From Mytilinidion resinicola (lineage: Eukaryota > Ascomycota > Dothideomycetes > Mytilinidiales > Mytilinidiaceae), in contig NW_022985441.1 of NCBI RefSeq assembly GCF_010093595.1, positions 2,055,665 to 2,119,664 of the forward strand: a stretch of DNA of 64,000 nt, given 5' to 3'. The notes under the pieces were generated by a model that was given only the letters and a program-made list of their open reading frames with translations, was not told the origin of the DNA and made no database searches. Below, in pieces: positions 35,281 through 45,536 of the stretch. Position 1 is the stretch's first letter, and every line of letters starts with the position of its first letter. The position numbers were made by a program, and so were the translations under genes.

Positions 35281-36312
35281 ATGCCCCCCAACATATCATT
35301 CCACCTCCTACCAAAACCCCCTCTCTTCACCCCCAACCCCACCCTCTGGCCGTCCCTCCAGCAGAAAGTCGAAGGTTTCCGCTCGCTCGCGCATTCGGAG
35401 TCGCCAGCGGAATGGGAAGCTCAGGAAGAGCGGTCGGGGGCAACACGGGAATGGGATAGGAGGAGGAGACTAGGTTTGGAGAGCTGGGTGTTTGTTGCGG
35501 TAGAGCAACCGAACAAAAACATCGACAAAGACCAAGATAGGGATGGGAATAACAACGAGGACGATGTGGCAAGCCAAGAGCGTGTGAGAAAGTCAGATAT
35601 AGTTCTAGAAGACGCTGAAGCTGATGCTTCTAACCTCCCTTTCCCCGACGACGTAGTCGGACAGGGAGTAAAGGAAGGGTCAACCCAAAGCTCTCAAGAC
35701 GATGAGGCTAAGGCTGAGGAGTTCCCTGTCTTTGACGATGAAGCCCCAGGACACGGTGGCATGGAAATATCGACCCAAGACCTCCCAGCCGACAAAGTTT
35801 CCGACGATGAAGGACCAGGGTATTCGGATTTAGAAGACTCTAGTACAACTATACAAGCCACCAAGACTGACCCCACCGAGCGGCTTATCCTCGATAATGA
35901 AGGATTGGAGCAGGCAGATATGGAAGCGTTAGGTTCTACATTGGGAAATGAGGAGGATGACGAGGCTTGGAACGAGGCTGAGGCTGAAGAGATGGCAACA
36001 CTCCTTCACGGCGAATGGATCGGCACACTCAACCTCATCGGCCCGCAAGACAATGGTTCTGGAGGTAATAACGCGGAGGCATACTGGGAGTACGAGATCA
36101 AGTCGCTTTTTGTGCTGCCTGGTAAGAGAAGGCAAGGGGTCGGAGGAGGGATGCTTCAGAAGGCGATAAAGGAAGGGATAAGTACGTGTGGAAAGAGGGG
36201 CCACGGCAGGGTGAAGTTCAGTGTGGATATCAAGGAGTGGGAAGAAGGGGATAGGGAGCAAGTTAAGGAGTGGTTTAGACGTGCGGGCTTTGAGGTGGGA
36301 ACGAGAATGTGA
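35281..36312 (+). CDS. GNAT-family N-acetyltransferase-like protein with acidic insertion
   Basis: 343 residues in one exon from the ATG at 35281; an upstream ATG at 35173 would add 36 Pro/Ser/Thr-rich residues that look like leader. The N-terminal strand and helix (ISFHLLPKPPLFTPNPTLW) and the C-terminal YEIKSLFVLPGKRRQGVGGGMLQKAI (about 270-295) match GNAT motifs; the R-x-x-G-V-G turn binds acetyl-CoA pyrophosphate. Between them lies a long acidic low-complexity insert (about 105-265) with many Asp, Glu and Ser. The C-terminal RRAGFEVG fits the family end. The substrate is unknown. The insert is unusual in length and may be a disordered regulatory loop. Confidence 0.75.
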   Translation: MPPNISFHLLPKPPLFTPNPTLWPSLQQKVEGFRSLAHSESPAEWEAQEERSGATREWDRRRRLGLESWVFVAVEQPNKNIDKDQDRDGNNNEDDVASQERVRKSDIVLEDAEADASNLPFPDDVVGQGVKEGSTQSSQDDEAKAEEFPVFDDEAPGHGGMEISTQDLPADKVSDDEGPGYSDLEDSSTTIQATKTDPTERLILDNEGLEQADMEALGSTLGNEEDDEAWNEAEAEEMATLLHGEWIGTLNLIGPQDNGSGGNNAEAYWEYEIKSLFVLPGKRRQGVGGGMLQKAIKEGISTCGKRGHGRVKFSVDIKEWEEGDREQVKEWFRRAGFEVGTRM

Positions 36313-36669
36313 GAGGGCACTTGGAGAGGTGGGTAGAGTATGTGGAGAGCCAAGAGGGCGTTTGCGTAGTAAATTGACATTGGAGTATGAGAGGGCTATG
36401 GCATTCGATATTCGAGCGAGCGAGGTTTAGCACGGGGTTGTAGTAGATATATTCCCCTTATTTCACAACATCGTTGACTGTCCGAATCTCTACCTCTCTA
36501 TTTCTCGTTCCATTCTCACTATACAATCTACCTCCTTCACTGCCAGAAATCTAATGCATTCATATTACCTACTCACCCTATCATTAGCGGCCTAATACTG
36601 ATTAGCGAGAGTATATGCTGACAATCATCGAAATATAAAGGTGATGGAGATCATCATCACGAACGACCA

Positions 36670-36780
36670 AAGCCTAGTTAGTAATTTGTCGAGCAAAGCG
36701 TGGAGCCTAGTCAGTAATCCGTTGATCGAAGCAGCTTGTCGACCTCCAAACCCTAGTTAGCAAATGGTCGGGAACAGCTG
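36670..36780. repeat. Degenerate repeat, three units around CCTAGTTAGTAA
   Basis: CCTAGTTAGTAATTTGTCGA, then CCTAGTCAGTAATCCGTTGA, then CCTAGTTAGCAAATGGTCGG recur at intervals of about 45-60 bases. Confidence 0.6.
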
Positions 36781-36885
36781 AGGATCAGAGTTGGACGGGG
36801 GAGGGCGAAACTATATACTCCAGAATCCACTAGCATCTTGGCAAGTGGAGAGCCCGGATCACCACCTGCGCGCTGTTGCCTAGAA

Positions 36886-36945
36886 TCAGGATTGTTGCCT
36901 GAAATCACCGGATTGTGGCCTGAAATCTAGGACCTTCGGTGTCCG
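36886..36945. repeat. Degenerate ~21-bp tandem repeat, three units
   Basis: TTGCCTAGAATCAGGATTG, TTGCCTGAAATCACCGGATTG and TGGCCTGAAATCTAGGA follow one another directly. Confidence 0.65.
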
Positions 36946-37421
36946 AGAGGGTTGCGGTCTGAAGGGGAATGCGGTATGAGGTGGATGGAAATAGTACGTA
37001 GCAACCTCGATAATTAGAACTTGAGGTTTCTGTTGCGCGGGTGTTTCACTGTTCATGGCTCATTGATTGAATGGGAGACCGTATCTTACGAAGAGAATAT
37101 GAAGAACTATTGATAGAAAAGCAGACAACTCATATAAGGAAAGAGCACGTGATTAAAATGACTGAGTGGCAAATCGATAGGCCTTGCGACATCGGCCAGA
37201 AGTGTTAGAATTTTATCATTTTATGAGGTCTTGCCATATGTGTGTCTTGTCGCATGATGATGAATCGACTGGAGAGGAACGTGACTTTAGGATGAAGCGC
37301 GTCGAGGTTTACCTTCCACTTGGACCTCCTTTATCCTCAGCTCTCTACCTTCTACCACTACACTTATCAACTGCTCTATAGTATTTCCAAGGTGTAATCT
37401 CAACATCTCCTGAATCACATC

Positions 37422-38853
37422 ATGCCTCGTACGAAGCGCCCTCTCACCGAAGCTGATCCTAATGCCTCTACAGGCTGAGCGAGGCGGTCTAAAGTTGCCA
37501 AACCGGATGCGTCTGAGGGGAAAGAGAACGCGACCACCACACAAGCAGAGCGCGCAAAAGAGAAGAGGAAAGAGATATTGAAGGTGTCGACAAAATCTAC
37601 GGAGGGAAATAACGGCCTAGAAGGATATGCCTCCAAAACGCAAGCGGAATTGGAGCTCATGCTGCAGAAGCGAAGGCTCCAACGCACCGGCACCAAACCC
37701 CTGCTTATAAAACTTCTCGAGGTCTTGGATGAGCTAGAAAGTAGCGACCATGCACAGCCGGCCACTGATAAAGCTTCTTCTCAAGGAGAAAGCTCATCAG
37801 CAGGCGAAATCCGGCTAAACGATAACCTATCTGATGCCGTGCTAAGCCCTGAGGAACTCGAAGCCATCAGTCTCAAAAGCAAACAGATTTCATGTCGAAG
37901 GATAATAGCAAACTTCGCTTGATGCTGGAAGCTCGTGGCCGGAAACCTCTGGCACGCGAGACCAGTTGATCGCGCGTCTGGAGGAGAACCGGACCGTTTA
38001 TTACGAAGAGTACACTACTGACGAGCTGTCGGATATGCTGAAACGGCGTCATGTTGTCGGAGCCTCCACAGGTTCGAAGGCATTAAAGATAGCGCGATCG
38101 CGTTTGGACGACGAGTCTCCTCGCGACAAAGGTGACGTACTCGACGTCATCGAGTTGTATGTCAAGCTTGAATTGAGGGAGGAAACAGTCTACCGATACA
38201 AATGCGCGCGAGAAGCCATCTCCAAAGGTGACTATTCCTTCGTCATGAACACCCATTACGAGGATGAGCGGCTCGAGGGCATGCTACGTGAGCGCAACCT
38301 CTCGGAGTCGGGAACCAAGCCAGCGAAGGTGGAACGGCTTCGTGAGGATGATGCACGCCGAGAAGAGCCATTCTTGACTAGTGTCTTTGATGACCTGATC
38401 AATAGAGAGGAGGCCGAGTGGAAGAGAATGAAACCAAGGTTCGAGAAGCTCACTGGACGACGAATTGACTCAGACTGCTCAGATTGCTCAATCAACAAGA
38501 TACTCAGCGAGCAAAGCAGACGATGGAAAGACGATCCCCTATACAAATACCAGGAGAACGCTCCTCCTCCTAAACCCATGACGACCTACGACTGGCGCAA
38601 GTCACAATGGGCGGATCGAACATCGCGACAGCTCTTTGAAATCACGGAAAACAGAGGCATGCCAGAAGTCGGCGGTACAACCAAAGCAGGCATGATCAAA
38701 TGGCTCGAGACAGGAGAAATCGATTACGAGGAATATTACACTACTCCTCTCTACCATTGGTGTCAGAAGCGAGGGATCAAGGTCAAGTACCCTGAGAAGA
38801 AAGAGAATCTTGTCAGGCTACTGAAGGAAGCCGATGAGAAAGAAAAGAACTGA
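37422..38853 (+). pseudogene. Gene with five SAP-like modules, disrupted
   Basis: From MPRTKRPLTEADPNASTG the frame hits TGA at 37476-37478, then continues in the same frame to about 37890 (ARRSKVAKP...). A frame change moves to MSKDNSKLRLMLEARGRKPL (to about 37950), and another leads to the long 3' ORF (TRDQLIARLEENR..., to 38853). Five or six segments share a SAP-like pattern of leucines, basic residues and G-T-K: ELMLQKRRLQRTGTKPLLIKLLE, LRLMLEARGRKP, DMLKRRHVVGASTGSK, GMLRERNLSESGTKPAKVERL, EITENRGMPEVGGTTKAGMIKWLE and HWCQKRGIKVKYPEKKENLV. SAP modules bind DNA or RNA. The 5' part has a basic nuclear-localisation-like segment. The stop fits CGA to TGA. Repeated modules suggest a chromatin-associated protein now lost. 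Confidence 0.6.
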
Positions 38854-38866
38854 TTGCAACATCAAC

Positions 38867-39927
38867 TCAGCTCTCCCTACCCTCATCCCTCCGCTTCACA
38901 AACTCCGTCTCAAACTCCAACCCCGCATCCTGCCTCACAACTCCATACAACGAACTCGAGTCCATCGCCCTACCCCTATTCTTCTCCGAGTACTTTTTCG
39001 CCCGCTCCAAATGCCCAATTACCACCTCCCCTACCTCCAATCTCACTCCCACATCCTTCGCACAACTAATTCCATGTCCGACATCTTTTAACGCGAGATC
39101 TAAGCCCGAAAACGGCTGCTGCCCTGCTCCAGGCATATACACTCCCGTTGTCATCCGCTGGCTATCCGAGTACGCCAGCGCGCCGAAATTCTCTTTAATC
39201 AGAGCTTCGAGAACGGTGCTGCCAAGCCCGCTCTTCTCGGCCAACACGTGCGCTTCTGCGATTACTTCCATCAGTCCCGAGATGATGAAGTTGCCTGTCG
39301 TCTTCAGCATTGTGGCTTTGGAGGCATCGTCGCCAATCTCAATGATGCCCCGTGCCATTACACCAGCTAGATACGGTTTCACCGCGGCGCGAGCAGCTGG
39401 AGGACCAGCGAGGGCGAGCAGCAGCTGACCACTTTCCGCGAGGGGAGAGGCGCCGAATGCGGGTGCTGAGGCTGTTAGTAAGATTGAGGAGATGCCCAGG
39501 TGGAATGGGGCAGGCCTACCAGCGAGGAACTCGGCACCGCTCTCGCTCAACTTCTTCGCCCATCACCCCGTCGTTTGTGGATGTACGGTCGTAGTATCAA
39601 CGACAATTTTGTTTTTGACATGGCCGGACTCGATCATTGCGTTTAAGATGCCATCGAGGGCAGCATCGTCGCTCGTCTCCGGAAATCAGCTCCATGCTCC
39701 ATCGAACTGACTCGGCACAGAACTCACTGAGATGAAAACAATTTCAGACTTCTCTGTCACTTCCGCAATGGAGGCACACGCCACGCCCCCAATTTCTTGC
39801 AAAGGGGCTCCTCGCGAGATCGTGCGGTTGAAGTAGTGCAGAGCGGGTGCTGAGGCCGACCGTACGTGGGACTGGAGATTCTTCGCCATGCCAATGCCCA
39901 TGGAGCCGAGGCCTGCGGACTGTCAAT
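38867..39927 (-). pseudogene. Beta-hydroxyacid (3-hydroxyisobutyrate-type) dehydrogenase, disrupted
   Basis: Reads leftward from GLGSMGIGMAKNLQ (about 39927) through EVTEKSEIVFIS, a 51-base intron (39677-39727), TSDDAALDGILNAMIESGH...IVVDTTTVHPQTTG, then a TGA at 39563-39565. It resumes in frame with WAKKLSESGAEFLA, a 54-base intron (39466-39519), and APAFGASPLAESGQLLLALAGP...KTTGNFIISGLMEVIAEAHVLAEKSGL. These are the NAD(P)-binding and catalytic (K-x-x-x-N-like) motifs of the family. Two defects are seen: the in-frame stop, and no exon encoding the first half of the Rossmann glycine loop upstream of GLGSMG. The gene may be 5'-truncated, or a first exon was missed upstream of 39940. Confidence 0.65.
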
Positions 39928-40417
39928 TGGATGCTATATTCATTGTGTGGAGTACGCGGCAGGGAGGTTCAGGTTGGTCACGTGAGAGTATCAGAGATAT
40001 AAATTACCTATCCATCCTAATCGCGGAGGTGAAGAGTTCGAGGTTGCCATTGTTAAATAGGTTTAGACTAATGAATCAATATGGTAGAGGTTGGAGAAAA
40101 TGCGCGAATTTGGACTATTATAGTTATCAAAATTGATGATGACTCATCAATTCTCCGAGCTGCCCCTACATGGGCGTTTTGCAAGCTAAGATGATCTGGG
40201 AAGGTCCTAAATGAGCCTTATAAAGTGGGACACTTCAGATTTGTGGAGATATTGTCGTGGTCTAAAGAACAGCACTGGTACTTGATCTGATAAATGCCAT
40301 CTCCAGATCTCGGCGGTAGAAAATAAACACCAGAACCACGATCCATCGCCAATCCGCAATCTCCCAACCTTCCTAACATATCCCTCCCTCTCCCCTATCT
40401 CTTCTCCCTTGTACACC
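39928..40417. other. Gene-free stretch
   Basis: No gene seen between the dehydrogenase remnant and the NTF2-like gene. Confidence 0.45.
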
Positions 40418-40978
40418 TTACTTCAACAAAACCTCCGCCCTCACCACCCCCCTCTTCAACATCACACCTACGGCGGGCATCGGATCCGAAAAAATCTCCG
40501 ACCGCGCCAACTTAATGCCCCCATCCACCTTCACATACTCGAATCGAAACGCACTCACCACCACCGCATCCCACTCGCGCCCATCCGCGCTCCGCACCCC
40601 CTGCTCCCCGGCGCCCTTCTCCCTGGGAATCTTCACATACAGATTCGCCCGCCCGAGCATCTCCCACCCGCTCAGATCCTCCTTTTCGACGCAGAACAGC
40701 TCCCGCGGCTCGTGGTAGTTGGCGACGAAGGGCCCGTAGATGTCGCGCAGCGCGGCCCATTTCGCAGCGGCGCCGGTGACGGTCACGCCGGCGGAGGTGA
40801 CGAGGACGGCGCCGGGCGTGAAGAAGGTGGAGGGATCGGTGGAGGGGTCCGTGAAGGCGCGCGCATCGATGATGGTGGTCGTGTAGTGCTCCATCCATTT
40901 CATGGCCGGGTGGGCGCGCGTGGTGGCGGACCAGCCGGTTTGGCGAAGGTGGAAGGTGGGTGTGAGGGGGAAGGACAT
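40418..40978 (-). CDS. NTF2/SnoaL-like small protein
   Basis: 186 residues, one exon, starting MSFPLTPTFHLRQTGWSATT. The pattern HPAMKWMEHYTTTIIDARAF, then FTPGAVLVTSAG, WAALRDIYGPF, LYVKIP and DAVVVSAFRFEYVKVDGG matches the cone-shaped NTF2/SnoaL fold as found in many fungal proteins of unknown function. The frame is open for 53 codons upstream, but that part is a Pro-rich leader over a tandem repeat, so the internal ATG is chosen. No catalytic role is assigned. The coding strand is C-rich in the 5' half and G-rich in the 3' half. Confidence 0.7.
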   Translation of the reverse strand: MSFPLTPTFHLRQTGWSATTRAHPAMKWMEHYTTTIIDARAFTDPSTDPSTFFTPGAVLVTSAGVTVTGAAAKWAALRDIYGPFVANYHEPRELFCVEKEDLSGWEMLGRANLYVKIPREKGAGEQGVRSADGREWDAVVVSAFRFEYVKVDGGIKLARSEIFSDPMPAVGVMLKRGVVRAEVLLK

Positions 40979-41019
40979 GGTGGGTGGGTGGGGAGGTGGG
41001 TTAAGTTTGGGGTTTGGGG

Positions 41020-41095
41020 GGATGGTTGACTGGAGGTTTGAGAGGTGACTGGGAGGTTTGAGAGTTGGTGGGAGGTTTGAGGTTGGATGGGAGAT
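41020..41095. repeat. Short tandem repeat, about 21 bp, in the leader of the NTF2-like gene
   Basis: Three to four units close to GGAGGTTTGAGAGTTGGTG on the + strand. It lies within the upstream open frame and explains its Pro/Ser/Leu-rich translation. Confidence 0.65.
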
Positions 41096-41663
41096 GGGGA
41101 GAGAGGGAAGAACGACTTTATTTATGCTGTAGTTCATTAAATGCGGGGGAGGGCTGCGGCTGAGAGCTAGATCACTGACTTTCCAAAAGCTTACGGTTGT
41201 AGTGGTCTAGAATATATAGACTTAGTGGTGGCTAGCTGTAAGTGTTGTTTTAGCTCTTGAGGCTGAAGTGCCACGTAAGACGCCATACCCCCAGAAGTAA
41301 CGGCAGTGTGCTAAAAGATTTAATATGTAAGGAGCTGAAGATATGCTTGGTGCTTGGAGCTGGGAGTTGGAAGTAGGTGGTTGTGGCGTCACCGGACCCC
41401 TTTACCCCTCACCACTATGCCAATCATCAGCGATTATTAGGCTTCAGCTGAGCACTTGCACTACAAGCTAATATACTTAGCCCCACGTGTTAGATCGAGG
41501 CATGGCAGTAGTCTCGTGAACGATTAGTGAAGTGGTGGTTTGTCAGACCCCATTGAAATCGATATCAAGAAAAGAGTTGCGTGGTAATGTTGAATTATCC
41601 AGCGCAGACATCAGTTCCTAGATACGTGAACATAATAGAAGCAGGCCTTTCGGCTGAAGGCGG
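41096..41663. other. Gene-free stretch
   Basis: No gene seen between the NTF2-like gene and the 3' end of the membrane protein gene. Confidence 0.45.
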
Positions 41664-43811
41664 TCATCCACTAGCATCGGCGCCCGTACAAACGATTCTA
41701 GCACCTCCTTCGTCCTCAACTGCCATCAACCGCGCTCGCAGAACCGTCTTCCCGTAATCTCGGATCGATTCCACGACCTCCGCATCCGTCTTCAGCGAGC
41801 TGCTTTCCAGGAGTTCGTAAACATCTCGGCCGATAGTTTGGGAAATCGATGCCCACGCGCTGCCGAGAAGAGAATAATGAGTCTGCTTGATATACAGCAC
41901 CGTCAGTACAGCAATCAAAACATAGTGCCCCACAAGCACAGATGTCATTGCTGTAAAGCCGCCTGAGGATTGCGGAAGTAAGACTTCTTTGAAGTAGGTT
42001 TCATTGACTTCAGAAGCGTAGTCAAAAGCGTGTTGTTGGCCATAGTACGCGGAAAGCGAAAGTACTGTAATAAGTCCCGAGAGAGCATGGGCAACGGATG
42101 CATTCCGCGAAAGCGCACCCGTGAAGAGGCTTGAGATTGACGGGTCTGCCGCGAGAATGTTGGAAGGCGTGTAGGTGAAGTTGTTAAGTACGTTGATGAG
42201 CGGGATGCCGCTGAAGAGCGTGGTCCAGTTCGCATCGAGAGGTACGGTGGCTCCGTTGACACCACCACCTTTGCCTGACATGTCGCCTTGAAAGAACGGG
42301 CGTTGAAGGAATGGGACGACATCGTCCTTTGTGGGGATGAAGGAGGTGGACTTCTCTAATGTCATGATCCCTCGTGCTTCTAGGCTCTGATTCGTTGAGT
42401 CAAGGCCTAGTTGACTAGCGATTTCTGTAGTGTTGAATGACCCAGCTGCGTTCTCTTGGTTGGAAGGTTCCCAGCGAATCGTAGGTTCAGATCTGTTAAT
42501 GGCGCCGTAAATACTAACATCCAAGCGAGCAGCGTCCCACGGAGCATAACACACGGACATAGACAAGATAGACTCATAGACTGATGGCGAGATAAGGTCG
42601 ATCCACTCGTCATGGACGAAAAGACTGGAAGCATTGGTGATAGGAATCTCGGGTGAGTGCGGCGCTTTCCATTGTGTGAGGTCGGTGGTTCGCAATACTA
42701 GAAAGACCGCGCCATATCTTGTAAGATCTTCGCCGACAGTTTCGTTCGAAAATTGACTAAGAAGTGTTGGGAGGTACTTCGGGCTCGGACACCCTATCTG
42801 GCAAATTGAGTACTGGTCAGCGCCGCCGTAGTAGCACATGAAATTAGCCTCGTCTGCCCAGTTATTCGTCATCACCTTGGATATGGTAGGATTCGCGGAG
42901 ATTGTGCCAGTACCGTTGCTGTAGTACCCTTCGCTCCATGACAAATTCGAAACTGTCGGTGCTTGACAATACACTCGGGAATCCAGCACTATAGCCTTGC
43001 CAGTATAATTGCGCAGCGTTTGTCTAGACCGAGAATCTGTAAGGGGGAGCATAGATCGAAGGAGAACTCCGGTGTCGCTTGATCCCGCGGGACTTTGCTG
43101 TGGTGGTTCTGAATATTCGGCGAAGACGGGATAGAATGGCGGGTTTGTTGACCAAATTGAACCTCGAGGGATCACGTTGTAGGATAATTTCTCGAAGGTC
43201 GCGCAATCCGCAGAAGCAGGCTGTTGACCGAGGCAAGTATATTTGAATCCATTCAACGCAGATCGGGACACTTCGAGGTCCGGCAAGGGACCGAGGTGCA
43301 GATCAGACAGAAGTGCGGTGGAGCTGAACTGAAGGAGCGAAGTTGTGGTTAACAAAACAAAGAGTAGCACGAAATACTGAGACGAGATGACCGATGCTCT
43401 CATCACACTACGGAATCCAATTAATGGAAAGAGCACTGATTTACACAATGCCCAGGGAGAAGCAGCTCCAGATTTCATCGGCGCAATGACAGCGACCTCG
43501 GAGAGCGGGATACCGTGGGATGACTCCATCATAAGAGCTGCGATCATTGCTGCCCCAATACTAGCTTGCATATCAACAGCAGTTCGGAGAAGTAGGGTTG
43601 AAATCGAGATGGACCGTGTCAGCCATTCATTGATTACTATAAGCTCCCAGATGCTGTTAGACACGTCATCGAACCAGAGGAAGGAGATGAAGGCGATGAT
43701 AGCTGTCATTATGATTGTAGTAGTGAATAAAGTGAGGACCATGAAACCGTGAAGTCGGTGAGTGCCCTTGATCGCAGGTGGAACGTGATGGTGACAGACG
43801 ATAGAAGTCAA
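41664..43811 (-). CDS. Large multi-pass membrane protein with glycosylated ectodomain, unknown function
   Basis: About 690-715 residues in one open frame. The first codon of the open frame at 43811 is TTG; the first ATG is at 43742 (MVLTLFTTTII), so an upstream exon may exist. Hydrophobic segments lie near residues 24-46 and 50-100, with another at about 135-160. A long ectodomain follows, with many N-x-S/T sites (NYT, NLS, NGT, NET, NAS, NRS, NTT, NQS, NWT, NFT) and a few cysteines, then a final helix (MTSVLVGHYVLIAVLTVLYI) and a short cytosolic tail. Conserved tracts such as FLWFDDVSN, SIGAAMIAALMMES and SLLQFSSTALLSDL are typical of a fungal membrane family without assigned function. Intact apart from the unclear start. 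Confidence 0.75.
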   Translation of the reverse strand: MTSIVCHHHVPPAIKGTHRLHGFMVLTLFTTTIIMTAIIAFISFLWFDDVSNSIWELIVINEWLTRSISISTLLLRTAVDMQASIGAAMIAALMMESSHGIPLSEVAVIAPMKSGAASPWALCKSVLFPLIGFRSVMRASVISSQYFVLLFVLLTTTSLLQFSSTALLSDLHLGPLPDLEVSRSALNGFKYTCLGQQPASADCATFEKLSYNVIPRGSIWSTNPPFYPVFAEYSEPPQQSPAGSSDTGVLLRSMLPLTDSRSRQTLRNYTGKAIVLDSRVYCQAPTVSNLSWSEGYYSNGTGTISANPTISKVMTNNWADEANFMCYYGGADQYSICQIGCPSPKYLPTLLSQFSNETVGEDLTRYGAVFLVLRTTDLTQWKAPHSPEIPITNASSLFVHDEWIDLISPSVYESILSMSVCYAPWDAARLDVSIYGAINRSEPTIRWEPSNQENAAGSFNTTEIASQLGLDSTNQSLEARGIMTLEKSTSFIPTKDDVVPFLQRPFFQGDMSGKGGGVNGATVPLDANWTTLFSGIPLINVLNNFTYTPSNILAADPSISSLFTGALSRNASVAHALSGLITVLSLSAYYGQQHAFDYASEVNETYFKEVLLPQSSGGFTAMTSVLVGHYVLIAVLTVLYIKQTHYSLLGSAWASISQTIGRDVYELLESSSLKTDAEVVESIRDYGKTVLRARLMAVEDEGGARIVCTGADASG

Positions 43812-43847
43812 TTGAGTTGATTTGGGAGATGTGTTTTGCTATGTTTT

Positions 43848-44586
43848 TCAGCAGTCGCCATCTGACTTCTAGAATACAATGATTAGGAAGTTGCGAATTT
43901 CCCCGATCTAATATTTGGACATACTGGAAATGTGTTAGTTCCAGGGCTTGATTGTGCTCGTCGTCGTTCCCTCTCTCTTTTGGATTACTCCGAGCAAGCC
44001 AAATCACTACGCCAAGAATGACGAGAGAGGACAAAATGCCAATGGTTGCTAACGCGGCCAGTGCTGCACGTGGAGTCTTCAGATGTGGAAGAGCAGGGGA
44101 TGTGGTGGTGAAAGTGTTTTTGACTGCAGCTGTAGGAGTAGGCACGGAACTGTTCCAGGGTGTCGACGTTGCGCCAGTTGAATTCTGGTAGTTCGAAGGA
44201 AAGAAAGTGATATCTGTATCATTGCCGTTAAGGAAAGCGCTTTCAAGATTCTCCGGGGGACATCCAGTTTGGTTGCACGAGCCTCTTTGACAGCATGGGT
44301 TTGTCGTACAGCACCCCGCGAAATTGAATGATGAGCCTAGGCAGGTGTAAAAGTCCGCGCCCGAAGGACATATCCCACCGGAAATCTTATCGGAGGCGGC
44401 AGGGCTGATATATGCGGGAAGTAGATCCTCTTTCGAACAGCCGGTCTTACAGGGATCCTTTCTGCAGCAGCCCACGAATTTTGATCCGGAATCGCATGTG
44501 TGCCAGAGCGCATCGGCCTGGGGGCAGTACAACGGAAAGACCCCATATAAAACATCTCTGAAGTCGTCCGCCGTAGTTGTGTTCAT
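43848..44586 (-). CDS. Cys-rich single-pass membrane protein
   Basis: Starts MNTTTADDFRDVLYG. The ectodomain has two similar Cys modules: F-x-G-C-C-x-x-D/N-P-C...G-C at about residues 37-50 and 88-108, each following a CP....C segment. A Ser/Thr-rich stalk, a transmembrane helix (AALATIGILSSLVILGVVIWL) and a charged cytosolic segment follow. The open frame runs on to 43666 into the next gene. I infer a last intron from a weak donor near 43902 to an acceptor TTCTAG near 43870, ending SDGDC at 43848, but this splice is uncertain. No signal peptide precedes the Cys modules, so a type III topology is inferred. The protein belongs to a common fungal family of unknown role, in tandem with the gene downstream. 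Confidence 0.6.
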
Positions 44587-45536
44587 TTTGCGAGAATTAG
44601 ATCGAAGACTGATAAGAAAGCAGGGTCAAGATTCTTGGGACTGGAGGCCCTTTTCAACGTCCAGGCCATGCCCCGAGGACGTCGTGTTAATAGATATTGA
44701 TGACGCTTCGTGTTGTAGACAAGGAAGATCAGGTAGTATTTTGGTAGCTAAGTAGTATCCTCTACTGCTGTGTTCTGCGTCGGGCTGAGCAGGCACCGAT
44801 AGTGCGGCCCCATCTCGCTGCAGATAGAACGACGGTACCAGTCTGCCCTTCGATGACTGGACGAGCTTGGTGTATCGTTGCAGTCTACATGCAGAGTCAG
44901 TAAGCTGGTAAGGTATCACGAGTGGTTGAGACGACATCGTCTGCACGCCCCTGAAGCACGACGTGGACTAGAGCACAGAAACGGCTGTGGAGAGGGCTGT
45001 GCTTGCTGTTTGATGAGCACAGAATATGCAATCATCGTCGATAGTATTCACGCCCTCGAAATAGAAGCAAAAACTGATGAAACTAATATTGGCCGAGGTA
45101 TCGTGATGAAGAACGAAAGGTAGTGATGCCCATGCCGGAATGCCAAGTCCTTCGGAAACGTTCTTCCGGCCGTTCCCACCAATCCCGCCACCTGCCATGC
45201 TGCACCCTTCTTCTTCACATGTATTTAGTCTTAGACCCTCTATAAGCGAGTATTATCTTGTTCATCAGATGTATATATCTCAAGAGGCTCTCTACAGTAT
45301 ATGCTTTGTCTCCCTCGAACTCTATTGTTGCGCACTTCTCCCCTACCCCTCAGTAGATCCTCGGGAAAACGGCCAACAATCCCGTCTCGGGATCTCTTTC
45401 CTAGTCTAGTCCGACTCAACGTCGCTCTTATATATCCGTTCCCCTTTTCGTCCTGCCCTAGTTTTCTCGATCGTGAACTCTCCTGTTCTTCTTCTTTTCT
45501 CTCTTTCCTGATCATCTCGTCTGAGCCAGCTATAAG
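44587..45536. promoter_or_regulatory. Divergent intergenic region, 950 bp
   Basis: Lies between divergent starts of the Cys-rich membrane gene and the DAO-type oxidase. The right part (45300-45536) is strongly pyrimidine-rich on the + strand, typical of a fungal core promoter and leader. No other gene seen. Confidence 0.45.

Larger units (their letters stand above)
36313..37421. other. Gene-free 1.1-kb stretch with two degenerate tandem repeats
   Basis: Holds the repeats at 36670-36780 and 36886-36945. Otherwise no coding or regulatory feature that I can support. Confidence 0.5.
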
